This document shows positions 17,494-26,168 of a stretch of DNA of 59,441 nt, piece after piece (position 1 is the stretch's first letter; each line of letters starts with the position of its first letter). Location: the NCBI GenBank assembly GCA_013286325.1, contig JABDFZ010000006.1, positions 1 to 59,441 on the forward strand, in the 5' to 3' direction. The stretch comes from Bacteroidota bacterium. GTDB lineage: Bacteria > Bacteroidota > Bacteroidia > Sphingobacteriales > Sphingobacteriaceae. A model generated the notes under the pieces. That model made no database searches and was not told the DNA's origin. It saw nothing but the letters and a program-made list of their open reading frames with translations. The position numbers and the translations under genes are program-made.

Positions 17494-18324
17494 CTATCTG
17501 ATATCCGGAATGGCAATTGCATCCATATCGGTATAGTCAAGATTCTCCCCTGCCATACCCCATATAAAGCTGTAACTTGCTGTGCCACTGCCCGCATGTA
17601 TGCTCCATGGCGGCGAAACAATGGCATCATAATTATCCATAATAACGTGCCTTGTCTCATCCCCTTGGCCCATGTAATGAAAAATACGCTGTCCGGCAGG
17701 TACATCAAAATAAAAGTAAGCTTCCATACGCCTGTCGTGCACATGTGGAGGCATAGTATTCCAAACACTGCCTTCGTGTAAAATAGTAAGCCCCATCACC
17801 AGTTGGCAGCTATTTATGCCATCAGCATGGATATATTTATTTATAGTACGCTTGTTGGCAGTTGATGCATCACCTGCATTCACTTTTGCCGCCTGTGCAT
17901 GTGTTATTAGTTGGGTTGGATAAGTTGCATGGGCTGGTGCCGAAAGAATATAGAATACGGGGGGATGTTCAGCATTTTTAGCCGAAAAGCTTACACTTTT
18001 TACACCTTTACCAATATAAAGGCAATCCAATTTTCCTAATACCCATGTTTGTCCGTCTGCTGTAATTTCTCCTTCGCCTGCTACGTTAATAATACCTATC
18101 TCGCGTCGTTCCAAAAAATACTCGGCCCTCAGGTTTGGGTAGCTTTCCAGGTATGGTTTTTTATTTACAGGGCAGGCAGCGCCTATTATCATCCGGTCGT
18201 AATGTGTATAAACGCAATTAATCTGATCGGCTTTTACCAGGTTATCAATTAAAAAACGTTCTCTAATTAAGCCTGTTTGATAAGTCTTAAAATCATCAGG
18301 ATGAACACTTTGTATTACTTTCAA
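17494..18324 (-). CDS. kduI: 5-dehydro-4-deoxy-D-glucuronate isomerase (KduI)
   Basis: 276 aa, cytosolic. It converts 5-keto-4-deoxyuronate, from unsaturated pectin or glycosaminoglycan fragments, to 3-deoxy-D-glycero-2,5-hexodiulosonate. The zinc site is visible as His194 and His196 in PPHVHDRRMEAYFYF, Glu201, and His243. The start is a TTG at 18324: the following KVIQSVHPDDF aligns with the N-terminus of E. coli KduI, and no in-frame ATG is available upstream. The KduD partner is not in the window. The gene is divergent from the YhcH gene and shares an intergenic region with two inverted LacI-type half-operators. Confidence 0.93.
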   Translation of the reverse strand: MKVIQSVHPDDFKTYQTGLIRERFLIDNLVKADQINCVYTHYDRMIIGAACPVNKKPYLESYPNLRAEYFLERREIGIINVAGEGEITADGQTWVLGKLDCLYIGKGVKSVSFSAKNAEHPPVFYILSAPAHATYPTQLITHAQAAKVNAGDASTANKRTINKYIHADGINSCQLVMGLTILHEGSVWNTMPPHVHDRRMEAYFYFDVPAGQRIFHYMGQGDETRHVIMDNYDAIVSPPWSIHAGSGTASYSFIWGMAGENLDYTDMDAIAIPDIR

Positions 18325-18407
18325 GATATTATTTATTTTAAAGGGGTTTCAATATTAGAAGCAAGTGTACAATTATGGCTCTTCATTAAGAAAAAAAATC
18401 AGCATAT

Positions 18408-18478
18408 TTTACGAAAACGATGGAGATAATAAATATTGAAATCAAACACTTACTGTCAGACTTAAACGTTTTCGTAAA
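18408..18478. promoter_or_regulatory. Paired inverted LacI-type operator sequences between kduI and YhcH
   Basis: TTTACGAAAACG (18408-18419) and CGTTTTCGTAAA (18467-18478) are exact reverse complements, 47 bp apart. The right copy sits in the palindromic core AAACGTTT (18464-18471). The core AACGTTTTCG is identical to the one upstream of susC. The spacing and symmetry fit binding of a LacI-family uronate or sugar regulator that serves both divergent genes. No such regulator is encoded in the window. Confidence 0.55.
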
Positions 18479-18561
18479 TATAAGACCGGTTAACTGTTTA
18501 ATTTAACTAAAATACTATGTATCTTGACCATAAATACCACCAATAAAACCGTTTGCAAATT

Positions 18562-19173
18562 ATGAAACAGAAAATAAGTTATTCATTGGCTTTAATCCTT
18601 ATTACCCTCTTTATGCTTACATCAAAATCAGCCCCGGCCCAGGTAACAAACGCAACTGCAAAAAAATGGGTAAAAAGTCGCGAATGGAGCAATGGTTGCA
18701 AATTACAGCTGTTTCCAGAAGTTAATGCCGATGAATTTTACAAGCAATATCACGCTAATCCTGCCTTATGGACTAAAGTATTTGCATATTTAAGAGATAC
18801 AAACCTTGATACTTTATCGGTTGGTAAACATGTTATTGATGGCGATAATGCTTATGTCTCAGTAACCGAAGGCCCTACAAAAGATTTTGAGCATACCGCA
18901 TGGGAGTCGCACCGTAAATATATCGACTTGCAGTATGTAATAAAAGGAAAGGAAAAAATGATGGTTGCTCCTTTAAGCGAAGCAACAGTGACCAAACCAT
19001 ATAATGAGGCGAATGACAATGCAAATTACATTTACGATGGCGGTAATTCGTACATAGCTGTACCCGGGACTTTTTATCTATTCTTCCCGGTTAATGTGCA
19101 TCGCCCTAATATTAAAACCGATGGCGCTGATACAGAAAAAAAACTGGTAATCAAGATCAGAGTAGCTCAATAA
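18562..19173 (+). CDS. Exported YhcH/YjgK/YiaL-family protein
   Basis: 203 aa. ATG at 18562 is preferred over a TTG three codons upstream because it gives a clean signal peptide (MKQKISYSLALILITLF to SAPAQ). The DUF386 cupin-like domain shows the family signature with HRKYIDLQYVIKGKEKM and a C-terminal VNVHRPNI metal-site segment. Family members are linked to sialic acid or sugar-acid handling, possibly as anomerases. An exported version beside kduI suggests action on a uronate or oligosaccharide in the periplasm; that is inference. Divergent promoter shared with kduI. Confidence 0.85.
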   Translation: MKQKISYSLALILITLFMLTSKSAPAQVTNATAKKWVKSREWSNGCKLQLFPEVNADEFYKQYHANPALWTKVFAYLRDTNLDTLSVGKHVIDGDNAYVSVTEGPTKDFEHTAWESHRKYIDLQYVIKGKEKMMVAPLSEATVTKPYNEANDNANYIYDGGNSYIAVPGTFYLFFPVNVHRPNIKTDGADTEKKLVIKIRVAQ

Positions 19174-19210
19174 ATTAGACGGTGTCCATTTGGCGATATC
19201 TCTATAACCA

Positions 19211-19777
19211 CTATCCCTTTTCGTAATGCAGGCAAACTACACCGGAGGTAAAGGCTTTGGTTGTTAAAAGCTTTAATTTTATGGCATGTTTGGTATCTCT
19301 AAATAAAGGTATACCCTGTCCAAGTATTATAGGGTTTACAAATAACCAATAATCGTCAATCAAGTTATACTGCATTAATGCATGTGCAGTGCCAGGGCTG
19401 CCAAACATCACTATTTCTTTACCTTCTTGTCGTTTTAATTCAATAATCTGCGCCTCTAAATTATCGCTGATAACTCTTCTTTTCTCCGAATCATGCCTCC
19501 TCATCGTCTTGGACACAATCACTTTATCAACCCTGTTATACCATTCTGCATGTTGAATTTCATGTTTTGATGCGTTAGGTTTATCGCCTGCAGTTGGCCA
19601 GTAGTTTTCCATTAACTCATAAGTAACCCGCCCGTACAAGCCGGTATCGGCATTGTCTGTGCGGTCGCCGGCGTAATCAAAAATATCGTCATCAATATGT
19701 ATCCAATCAATTTCGCCATTAGGCCTTGCTGTAAATCCGTCAAGCGAGATATGCATAAATAAGATCAGTTTTCTCAT
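19211..19777 (-). CDS. Dihydrofolate reductase-like (RibD C-terminal domain) protein
   Basis: 188 aa. It starts MRKLILFMHISLDGFTARPNG and shows the RibD-C/DHFR-like core: LYGRVTYELMENYWP (loop after the substrate strand), VIVSKTM, GKEIVMFGSPGTAHALM (nucleotide-binding Gly-rich turn) and VNPIILGQGIPLF. The family are NADPH-dependent reductases of unknown substrate and not classical FolA. It is a single gene, convergent with the YhcH gene with a 37-bp gap. Confidence 0.85.
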   Translation of the reverse strand: MRKLILFMHISLDGFTARPNGEIDWIHIDDDIFDYAGDRTDNADTGLYGRVTYELMENYWPTAGDKPNASKHEIQHAEWYNRVDKVIVSKTMRRHDSEKRRVISDNLEAQIIELKRQEGKEIVMFGSPGTAHALMQYNLIDDYWLFVNPIILGQGIPLFRDTKHAIKLKLLTTKAFTSGVVCLHYEKG

Positions 19778-19895
19778 TATGTAAGTTTTTAGTTTGTTTA
19801 TCTGTTAACAAATATAAACCTGCATAACCTTCAGTAAAAGAGCCTTTAGTGCCATTCTAACGGTGTCTTTATGCCATTAAATCCCTGCTGTATTC

Positions 19896-21092
19896 TTATT
19901 GAAACAGTGTCCCTTCGTGAAAATGATTCCATGAGTGCCTGTATTCCTGGTAGGCTTGTATTTTGTCGAGCTTGGCACCTTTATTTGTTCCTGATGTGCA
20001 AAGGCCGTCCCAATCCCATACTGACGCGGTTTCGGTATCGGTTAGCTGCCCCGTAGGATCAAGATTAAAATGAAGTTCCTTTCCGTTTACGGTTCTATTC
20101 CAAACGTGGTAGGTTAAGCTGTCTTTTTCCAGGCTAACCACAATTGGCGTATTTGCCAGGTTATCATTTACCAGTCGCGTTTTTACCAGCTGCCTCCAAT
20201 TGTAAGCTTTGGCTTTACCGTTGGTTATAACACCTAAAACCCAGCTTTTCCTTATCAGTGTATCTTTATTCTTAATCGTGCTATCTCTGTCCACCGCCTG
20301 AAGTCTGTCGTAATTTTTAAGGTCATTATAATCTGCAGTGAAATGTTTGTCAGGTTGTAAAATAAGTGAGCCTGGGTGCTTTGTAAGCCACGAGCTCAAT
20401 GTTGATTGCTCATAATACAATTCTTTCAAATGGTTGCCCTTCATCGGCCCGACCGCTGCAACACCTGTTGCCTGGTACCACCAGCTTTTGGTGTCTACAT
20501 CTTCAATTACTGCATTATAGTGTCTTGCACCTACTAAACGAAAATCCTGTCTTTTGCCATTAATCATCGGACTAAACACCCTTCCGGTGCGGCACATAGT
20601 ACAATAAGTTACCAAAACGGGCTCGCCACCTACATTGTCCTGTACTTTATGGTGATAGCCGAGATATATAAGCGGGTAAGCCTTTGCAACATCGTTGTTG
20701 ACAACACCCAATATAACATAGTTTTCAGGTACTTTATTTGTTATGGCGTTAGCAAATACCACCGATTTAGGCTCTTCAAACATGGTCTCGGCCTTAAACA
20801 TAACATCGCTTATATAAAAACTGCCCAGATAAAGTGCAAGCACTACTATTTTAACAATTTTGTTTTTGCGCGAGTTTGCTGCAAAGTATTTAACAAAGTA
20901 CACAACTATAAATAATGCCCCAGTTATACGCAGCGGCCATACAATCTTCTCAAGATAGTAAGATACAGTTATAGCATTAAGATCCTGGCTGCCGGGAAAA
21001 GGCATTAAAAGGTAAGCATGTACCAATCCAGGTATCAACAACAAACAGAAGCCTGTCCAAAATACCCATGGACTTGTTTTATTCTCTTTCAT
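19896..21092 (-). CDS. DUF3179 membrane protein
   Basis: 398 aa. Three to four N-terminal membrane helices (about 9-31, 47-67, 78-97) precede a large DUF3179 domain. Visible family features are YPLIYLGYHHKVQDNVGG, VTYCTMCRTGRVF (a CxxC-type pair in CTMC) and GARHYNAVIEDVDTKSWW. The function of DUF3179 is unknown; the Cys pair may bind metal or act in redox. It is a single gene with 118-268 bp gaps on each side. Confidence 0.85.
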   Translation of the reverse strand: MKENKTSPWVFWTGFCLLLIPGLVHAYLLMPFPGSQDLNAITVSYYLEKIVWPLRITGALFIVVYFVKYFAANSRKNKIVKIVVLALYLGSFYISDVMFKAETMFEEPKSVVFANAITNKVPENYVILGVVNNDVAKAYPLIYLGYHHKVQDNVGGEPVLVTYCTMCRTGRVFSPMINGKRQDFRLVGARHYNAVIEDVDTKSWWYQATGVAAVGPMKGNHLKELYYEQSTLSSWLTKHPGSLILQPDKHFTADYNDLKNYDRLQAVDRDSTIKNKDTLIRKSWVLGVITNGKAKAYNWRQLVKTRLVNDNLANTPIVVSLEKDSLTYHVWNRTVNGKELHFNLDPTGQLTDTETASVWDWDGLCTSGTNKGAKLDKIQAYQEYRHSWNHFHEGTLFQ

Positions 21093-21360
21093 TTAAATAT
21101 TTAGGTTAACATTTAAAGGTCTGCTTAAAAGATTAGATTTCAAAATTAATTTGAGGCAATATCATAGCTTATATAGCTGGCTATACGATAGTTAAACAGT
21201 TGGATTAACGAAAATTTACAGAAAAGCTGTAAGTATCATCATCAATATCAATAATTTTTACAAGCCCTGGCATAATTTATCGTTAAAAGCTGGATTTAAT
21301 GCTTTTATTAGCATTATATTTAGCTCAAAATTAATTCTACCTTATACCTCTGCCTTCTAT

Positions 21361-23403
21361 ATGCACCGTTTTCTATTAAGATCATTACCTTTCCATAAGT
21401 TGCTTTTACTCATTATTGCCATTGCTACAATATTTTTATATGGATGCCAGCAAAATGATGATAACAAACACAACGAATTAAAAAAACAATTACGTGCAGT
21501 TGACAGCCTGATAATAGCCGGTAAAGGCGATAGTGCAATGGTTTTGTTAAACAAGCTCAGGCCCCGAATTCCTCAATCCGATCCGCTGATATGTATATAT
21601 TATCACATTGAAACTGAGCATAATGCTTTAAAACCGAAGGTAATGAACCTGTACGCGGATAGTTCGCTGGCTTTTTTTAATAACGCCAAAACCATGAGAG
21701 AATATCCGGAGGAATACCTTCAAGCACTATTATCCAAAGGCGACGCTTGCCTTGCTGCTAAAAACTATATTGCTGCACTCAATTATTATTATAAAAGCAA
21801 GGAAGTTTTGTCTAAAACCGTCTGTGACAATGGTAATCTGGCTAATAAGATAAGTGCAATATATTTCGAACAGAAAAACTATAAACAGGCCGCCCGTTAT
21901 TGCGTGGAAAGTTATAACCGGTTGGAACAATGCCACGAGAATATTAATGAGCAAAAGTTGTTTTTTATAAAACAGGGGGCGCTTAATAACATTGGTTTCT
22001 TTTACGAAAAGGCCGGAATGCTGGATAGCGCCAATTATTATTATTTAAAAGATGTTGATTATATAAGTAAAACCAATATTAAAGTACTTGGCATGCACAG
22101 TGTTAATTCGGCGTTGCAGGTGGTATATGATAATTTGGGTGGGGTAAATTTAAAAAAGAGTAATCTGGCCATTGCAGATACTTTTTTGAATAAAAGCATC
22201 AACCTTCCAGGAATTGATGATAATGCCGCAAAAACACCACCCTTGCTTAAACTGGCAGATTTGTACATCCGAACCGGTGATAAAAATAAGGCCCAGCTAG
22301 CTTTTAACGAAAGTAAAAAGTTGCTCGACAGCTTTCCAGATAAAAACAGGACTTATGAAATAAGCTGGAACAAATTATATGCACAATATTTATACAAAAC
22401 CGGCAATCCGGCAGATGCTTACCGCTACCAGGAAAGGTATATCAACTTAAGGGATTCGGTTGATAATAGTTCTACTGTGCTTTACCGTCTTGATGTGCAG
22501 CAGGTTTTAAGTATTTTAAAACAAAAGCAAACTTTAAGCGAATTAGAGCAGGATAATAAAGTAAAAAGAATATACCTGGCCTGTTTTATCATCTTCGGTA
22601 TACTGGCTGTTGCTATAATTTTAATGATCAACCAGATCCTTAAAAAAACAAAGGAAAATCAGAAAGATATTAAGGTACATAATCAGGAATTACAGCATAC
22701 ACTTGATCAGTTGGAACATGTTAACAAAAACTATATTCGCATAATGCGTGTAATGGCGCATGATCTCAGGAACCCGCTTTCGGGTATAACAGGCCTTGCG
22801 GCTATGCTTTTGGATGAAGATGAGCAGTTTTCGGACGAAAGCCGACACATGCTTAAACTAATAGAAAAAACAGGCATCCATTCAATGGAAATGATCAATG
22901 AGCTGCTTAAATCAGGGCTTTCAAACGAAGACGAGTTGGTGGTAAAACAATTGCTCGACTTAAATTCCCTGCTATATGATTCTGTTGAACTGCTTCAGTT
23001 TAAGGCAAAGGAGAAGCAACAACAGATAATATTTGAAAGCAGTGGCGTACCATTGATGGCTGAAATTAACCATGAAAAAATATGGCGGGTGATTAATAAC
23101 TTAATTGTAAATGCTATAAAGTTTAGTCACCCGGCTGGTATAATTACTGTTGGTATTAAGAAAGAGAATAAAAACATCCTGATTTCGGTAGCTGATAACG
23201 GTATTGGGATTCCTGAAAAAGAAAAAGAGAGTGTTTTTGAAATGTTTACTCCTGCCAAAAAATTGGGCACTAATGGTGAACAGGCATTTGGCCTTGGTTT
23301 GTCTATTTCCAAAAGGATAATAGAACTGCATAAAGGCAAGATATGGTTCGAAAACAATCCTGATGGAGGTACTACTTTTTATATCGAGATCCCCGGTTCA
23401 TAA
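21361..23403 (+). CDS. TPR-containing membrane sensor histidine kinase
   Basis: 680 aa. The N-terminal signal or lipoprotein segment ends near ATIFLYGCQQ. TPR repeats span about 60-360 (for example YIAALNYYYKSKEV, YKQAARYCVESYNRL), one membrane helix about 404-424, and a coiled coil about 430-458. HisKA has phospho-acceptor His467 in MAHDLRNPLSG. HATPase_c shows NLIVNAIKFS (N box), DNGIGIP (G1) and FGLGLSISKRI (G2). Periplasmic TPRs probably sense a partner protein or ligand. No response regulator is adjacent, so it is an orphan kinase; the partner must be elsewhere. Confidence 0.93.
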   Translation: MHRFLLRSLPFHKLLLLIIAIATIFLYGCQQNDDNKHNELKKQLRAVDSLIIAGKGDSAMVLLNKLRPRIPQSDPLICIYYHIETEHNALKPKVMNLYADSSLAFFNNAKTMREYPEEYLQALLSKGDACLAAKNYIAALNYYYKSKEVLSKTVCDNGNLANKISAIYFEQKNYKQAARYCVESYNRLEQCHENINEQKLFFIKQGALNNIGFFYEKAGMLDSANYYYLKDVDYISKTNIKVLGMHSVNSALQVVYDNLGGVNLKKSNLAIADTFLNKSINLPGIDDNAAKTPPLLKLADLYIRTGDKNKAQLAFNESKKLLDSFPDKNRTYEISWNKLYAQYLYKTGNPADAYRYQERYINLRDSVDNSSTVLYRLDVQQVLSILKQKQTLSELEQDNKVKRIYLACFIIFGILAVAIILMINQILKKTKENQKDIKVHNQELQHTLDQLEHVNKNYIRIMRVMAHDLRNPLSGITGLAAMLLDEDEQFSDESRHMLKLIEKTGIHSMEMINELLKSGLSNEDELVVKQLLDLNSLLYDSVELLQFKAKEKQQQIIFESSGVPLMAEINHEKIWRVINNLIVNAIKFSHPAGIITVGIKKENKNILISVADNGIGIPEKEKESVFEMFTPAKKLGTNGEQAFGLGLSISKRIIELHKGKIWFENNPDGGTTFYIEIPGS

Positions 23404-23406
23404 TAA

Positions 23407-23922
23407 TTAACTAACCGGGTTTAAAATCAGGTCATATCGTTGTTCCTTTAATGGTTTGCCAAAACTGGTGGATTCAAGTTCTTCCATTAAAGTAAATCCT
23501 AACTTTTTATAAATAATTGCTGCAGCAATTTGCTCATTGGTTGTCCATAAATAGGACGTTTTATAATTTCTTTCTTTAAGGAAATCTATATACAGGCCAA
23601 TCATCTTTTTCCCCAGCCCTATTCCACGATAATCATTTTCTAAAATAAAAAAACGTAACTGGGCCGAATCATTCTCCCTATGCATTAAAAGTAGGAAGCC
23701 TACAATCCTGTTATTGTGTTCAGCTATCCATACCCGATCTTTTTGAGGATCATAATTTTTGTAAAATTCATATAGTCCATATGCTACATAAGCTTCAAAA
23801 CTTACACCAAAACCATGTTCCCTTTCGTAAATAGCGCCATGCATATAGGTGATATAGCCAATATCGCCGGGTTTTAGCGTTGTGCGGATAATAATATCCT
23901 CCAAACTAATATTATTTTTCAT
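23407..23922 (-). CDS. GNAT-family N-acetyltransferase, paired with MarR regulator
   Basis: 171 aa. The GNAT fold shows RVWIAEHNNRIVGFLLLM, the acetyl-CoA loop in NDYRGIGLGKKMIG, and IIYKKLGFTLMEE. Its beginning (RTTLKPGDIGYITYMHGAIY) matches the second half of the well-known MarR-GNAT fusion proteins. Here it is a separate ORF whose ATG overlaps the MarR reading frame by 11 bp, so the two are translationally linked. The substrate is unknown. Confidence 0.9.
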   Translation of the reverse strand: MKNNISLEDIIIRTTLKPGDIGYITYMHGAIYEREHGFGVSFEAYVAYGLYEFYKNYDPQKDRVWIAEHNNRIVGFLLLMHRENDSAQLRFFILENDYRGIGLGKKMIGLYIDFLKERNYKTSYLWTTNEQIAAAIIYKKLGFTLMEELESTSFGKPLKEQRYDLILNPVS

Positions 23923-24361
23923 TCTTTTTTAAGTTTGATGTTTTTAAAATACTGCTGATCCCGTTCATGTGCCCAACAAGTTCATTTATCTGCTCGTCTG
24001 ATAACGACGAAAGCAAATGCACAATCTTCTGTTGCGAAGTATTGCTCAATTCCGAAAAGATGGTTTTTCCGGTTTCTGATAGTTGCAGGTAATAAGATCG
24101 TTTGTCTTTATTATCCTGTCTTTTCTCAATAAGTTGTTTTTTTTCAAAGCTTCGCAGTATCCGGCTCAAATAGCCCTTGTCCAGGTTCAGCAATTCAATA
24201 AGGCCGCTTGCTGTCATCCCTTGGGGATAATGGTATAACTCGTACATTATACGTACTTCTGTAAGTGAGAAATCGCTGTTCAGGTATTTATCCAACAAAC
24301 CTATTACAGAGGTATAATAGCGGTTAAATGCCCTTATCTGGGCTATATTTTCATCAATCAT
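23912..24361 (-). CDS. MarR-family transcriptional regulator
   Basis: 149 aa with the winged-helix core TEVRIMYELYHYPQGMTASGL split over two helices, recognition helix NLDKGYLSRILRSFEKKQL and wing DNKDKRSYYLQLSETG. It is the first gene of a two-gene unit with the GNAT gene. A perfect 19-bp inverted repeat begins 6 bp upstream of its ATG, a likely autoregulatory operator. The pair corresponds to the bifunctional MarR/GNAT proteins, but encoded as two polypeptides. Confidence 0.92.
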   Translation of the reverse strand: MIDENIAQIRAFNRYYTSVIGLLDKYLNSDFSLTEVRIMYELYHYPQGMTASGLIELLNLDKGYLSRILRSFEKKQLIEKRQDNKDKRSYYLQLSETGKTIFSELSNTSQQKIVHLLSSLSDEQINELVGHMNGISSILKTSNLKKNEK

Positions 24362-24366
24362 AAGGC

Positions 24367-24411
24367 AAATATATAAATATAGTTGCTTTTGTCAACTATA
24401 TTTATATATTT
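24367..24411. promoter_or_regulatory. Perfect 19-bp inverted repeat, probable MarR operator
   Basis: AAATATATAAATATAGTTG (24367-24385) and its exact reverse complement (24393-24411) flank a 7-nt spacer. It sits 6 bp upstream of the MarR start and would overlap the promoter or leader, consistent with autorepression. Confidence 0.65.
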
Positions 24412-24486
24412 TTACTAAAAGATGAATAAAGCCTGATTTTTAACAAGAATATTGGTTTCGAGAATGTGGATAAAAGGTATTATAAA

Positions 24487-25626
24487 CTATTTGTAGTTAT
24501 TAATCAGTTCCATAACCCTTTTCTCAAAATTTGCGGTATTAATACCAGTAATTTCCGTTATCACTTTAAAATAATTATCATCTCCCCAGCCGCAATCAAT
24601 TAGCTCCTTTATTCCGGCTATTCCTTTGCGCCGTTCCACTTCATCACAGATTAAACTGGAAATTAACGATCTCACTTTTGTTTGATGCTCAAAGATCATT
24701 GGATTTTTACTGAATAACTCAAGCAGACTTGTCTGCGGATGCTTTTGCAGATATTGTTTTAATACCGGGACTAATTGCCTCTGGCTGATCATTTCGCCAT
24801 TATCATCCGTATAGTAAGCATTACCCCAGCTATAAGCTATACCTTCTTCAGCGGCTGAGTTACGGGTATTCTTTCTTATCTTCCCTGCATAATAATGAAA
24901 TACATCGTGCGAGAAATCCTCATTATGCATAATTGAGAAAATAGTACCGGCATCCGGGCCATATCCATCCGTTACCTGTCCTGCCGATTCACTATCATAT
25001 TCGTACCCAAGCAAACGCAATATCTCCTGGTAATTATTACATAGGTAAAAATCGAAGTGTTCGGGCTGTAAGCCGAGTTTTTGGGCAATTTGCGTATTCT
25101 TTTTATCAAATATTTTAGCCCTTTCAATATTCACTTCATCCAAATAATGATAAGTGATATTGCCAACCTTTGTTGTTTTCCAGTTTTTGGTGAGGTAGTA
25201 AAGTGGAATAGAAAAAATCACCCTGTTATTATCCAGTTCAGCCATAAAGTTAATTACAGCCCTAAGTTGATCCTTTGTTGCAGCAGGATTTATAAATGCA
25301 AGCGAGATGATATATTGATTATCCTTAACCGGGTACAGGTTTATAAGCTGTGGTTTGTAATAATCCGGCTCTTTCCCGTTTGTTCTTATTGGTTTAAGGT
25401 CTTTATAGGTTGATAAGCTTAAAGTAGCCCCCAAAGGGCTTATTTCGTCTGGTAATGGCTTGCCATGGTTGATATGTACCAATAATGTATCAAGGGCATC
25501 CAATAATTTCGATCGTGTTTCAGCTGATACTGTTGAATGAAGTTCAATATTCCTGTTTATAGGTGTTTGCGCCCAAAGAGGTTGACTGCCGATTAAAAGG
25601 AAAAGACTTAACAGGTAATGCTTCAT
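24487..25626 (-). CDS. Secreted protein with a degenerate metallopeptidase-like motif
   Basis: 379 aa. The signal peptide ends near QPLWAQ (20). The C-terminal half has SHDVFHYYAGK (His240-Asp241-x-x-His244) followed about 16 residues later by AAEEGIAYSW (Glu260/Glu261). This spacing resembles gluzincin peptidases (HExxH...E), but the catalytic Glu of HExxH is Asp here. The protein may be an altered peptidase or a non-catalytic relative. Its ATG overlaps the stop of the upstream gene by one base (TAATG), so the two are coupled. No substrate is known. Confidence 0.6.
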   Translation of the reverse strand: MKHYLLSLFLLIGSQPLWAQTPINRNIELHSTVSAETRSKLLDALDTLLVHINHGKPLPDEISPLGATLSLSTYKDLKPIRTNGKEPDYYKPQLINLYPVKDNQYIISLAFINPAATKDQLRAVINFMAELDNNRVIFSIPLYYLTKNWKTTKVGNITYHYLDEVNIERAKIFDKKNTQIAQKLGLQPEHFDFYLCNNYQEILRLLGYEYDSESAGQVTDGYGPDAGTIFSIMHNEDFSHDVFHYYAGKIRKNTRNSAAEEGIAYSWGNAYYTDDNGEMISQRQLVPVLKQYLQKHPQTSLLELFSKNPMIFEHQTKVRSLISSLICDEVERRKGIAGIKELIDCGWGDDNYFKVITEITGINTANFEKRVMELINNYK

Positions 25627-26132
25627 TATTTAGCAAACTGAATTTTTATGGCAGTTACCTGTTTAATGCATCTCGCTGGTTTTTTCTCGTCCTGCACGAT
25701 AATACGGAATGGCCCGTCGGCAGGCAGCAATGGTTTGCCATCAATTTTATCAGCAAGTATAATTATCCTGTCCGTAAAATCTTTATCCAGTTCAGCCAAT
25801 GCGAAAACAACCTGGTAGCCATCAGTTGCTTCTACCTGTACATATTTGGTCAAATTTTTACCTCTCAAATCCTTACCTAAAGTAACACCGGCCTTTTGCA
25901 GGATGGTAGATAATATAACTCCCGAATAAGTATGATCCTTTCCATCCTTGTCTTTTCGGGTTACTTCAGTTTGAGTAAACTGGTTTAGATCTGCCAATTT
26001 TAAATCAAGTGGTGTGGTTACCTCCCCACTAACTTTTATTGATGCCTCTTTAACAATAGTTTGCGCTTTTACTAAATAAGATATTGTAAATAAGGTTATT
26101 AGTGTAGCTAATATAAATTTATACTTTTTCAT
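25626..26132 (-). CDS. Small molybdopterin-oxidoreductase-fold periplasmic protein
   Basis: 168 aa with a signal peptide (MKKYKFILATLITLFTISYL). It resembles the oxidoreductase molybdopterin-binding (SUOX) fold: IKVSGEVTTPLDLKLADL, YSGVILSTILQKAG, VEATDGYQVVFALAEL, and GPFRIIVQDEKKPARCIK. At this length it lacks the dimer domain, and most of the cofactor-binding residues of full sulfite oxidases are not evident. It may bind no cofactor. First gene of a coupled pair with the peptidase-like gene. Confidence 0.75.
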   Translation of the reverse strand: MKKYKFILATLITLFTISYLVKAQTIVKEASIKVSGEVTTPLDLKLADLNQFTQTEVTRKDKDGKDHTYSGVILSTILQKAGVTLGKDLRGKNLTKYVQVEATDGYQVVFALAELDKDFTDRIIILADKIDGKPLLPADGPFRIIVQDEKKPARCIKQVTAIKIQFAK

Positions 26133-26168
26133 TTTTATTAAGATTGTGAGTTTTTCTGTACTTGTAAT

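Noticed and set aside
17409..17768. 119-aa minus-strand frame overlapping kduI
   Set aside because: It is an alternate frame of kduI, whose zinc-site residues confirm the real frame.
21172..21232. Small dyads TATAGC-TG-GCTATA and TTACAG-N5-CTGTAA before the histidine kinase
   Set aside because: They are short and easily formed by chance in AT-rich DNA; no second copy was found.
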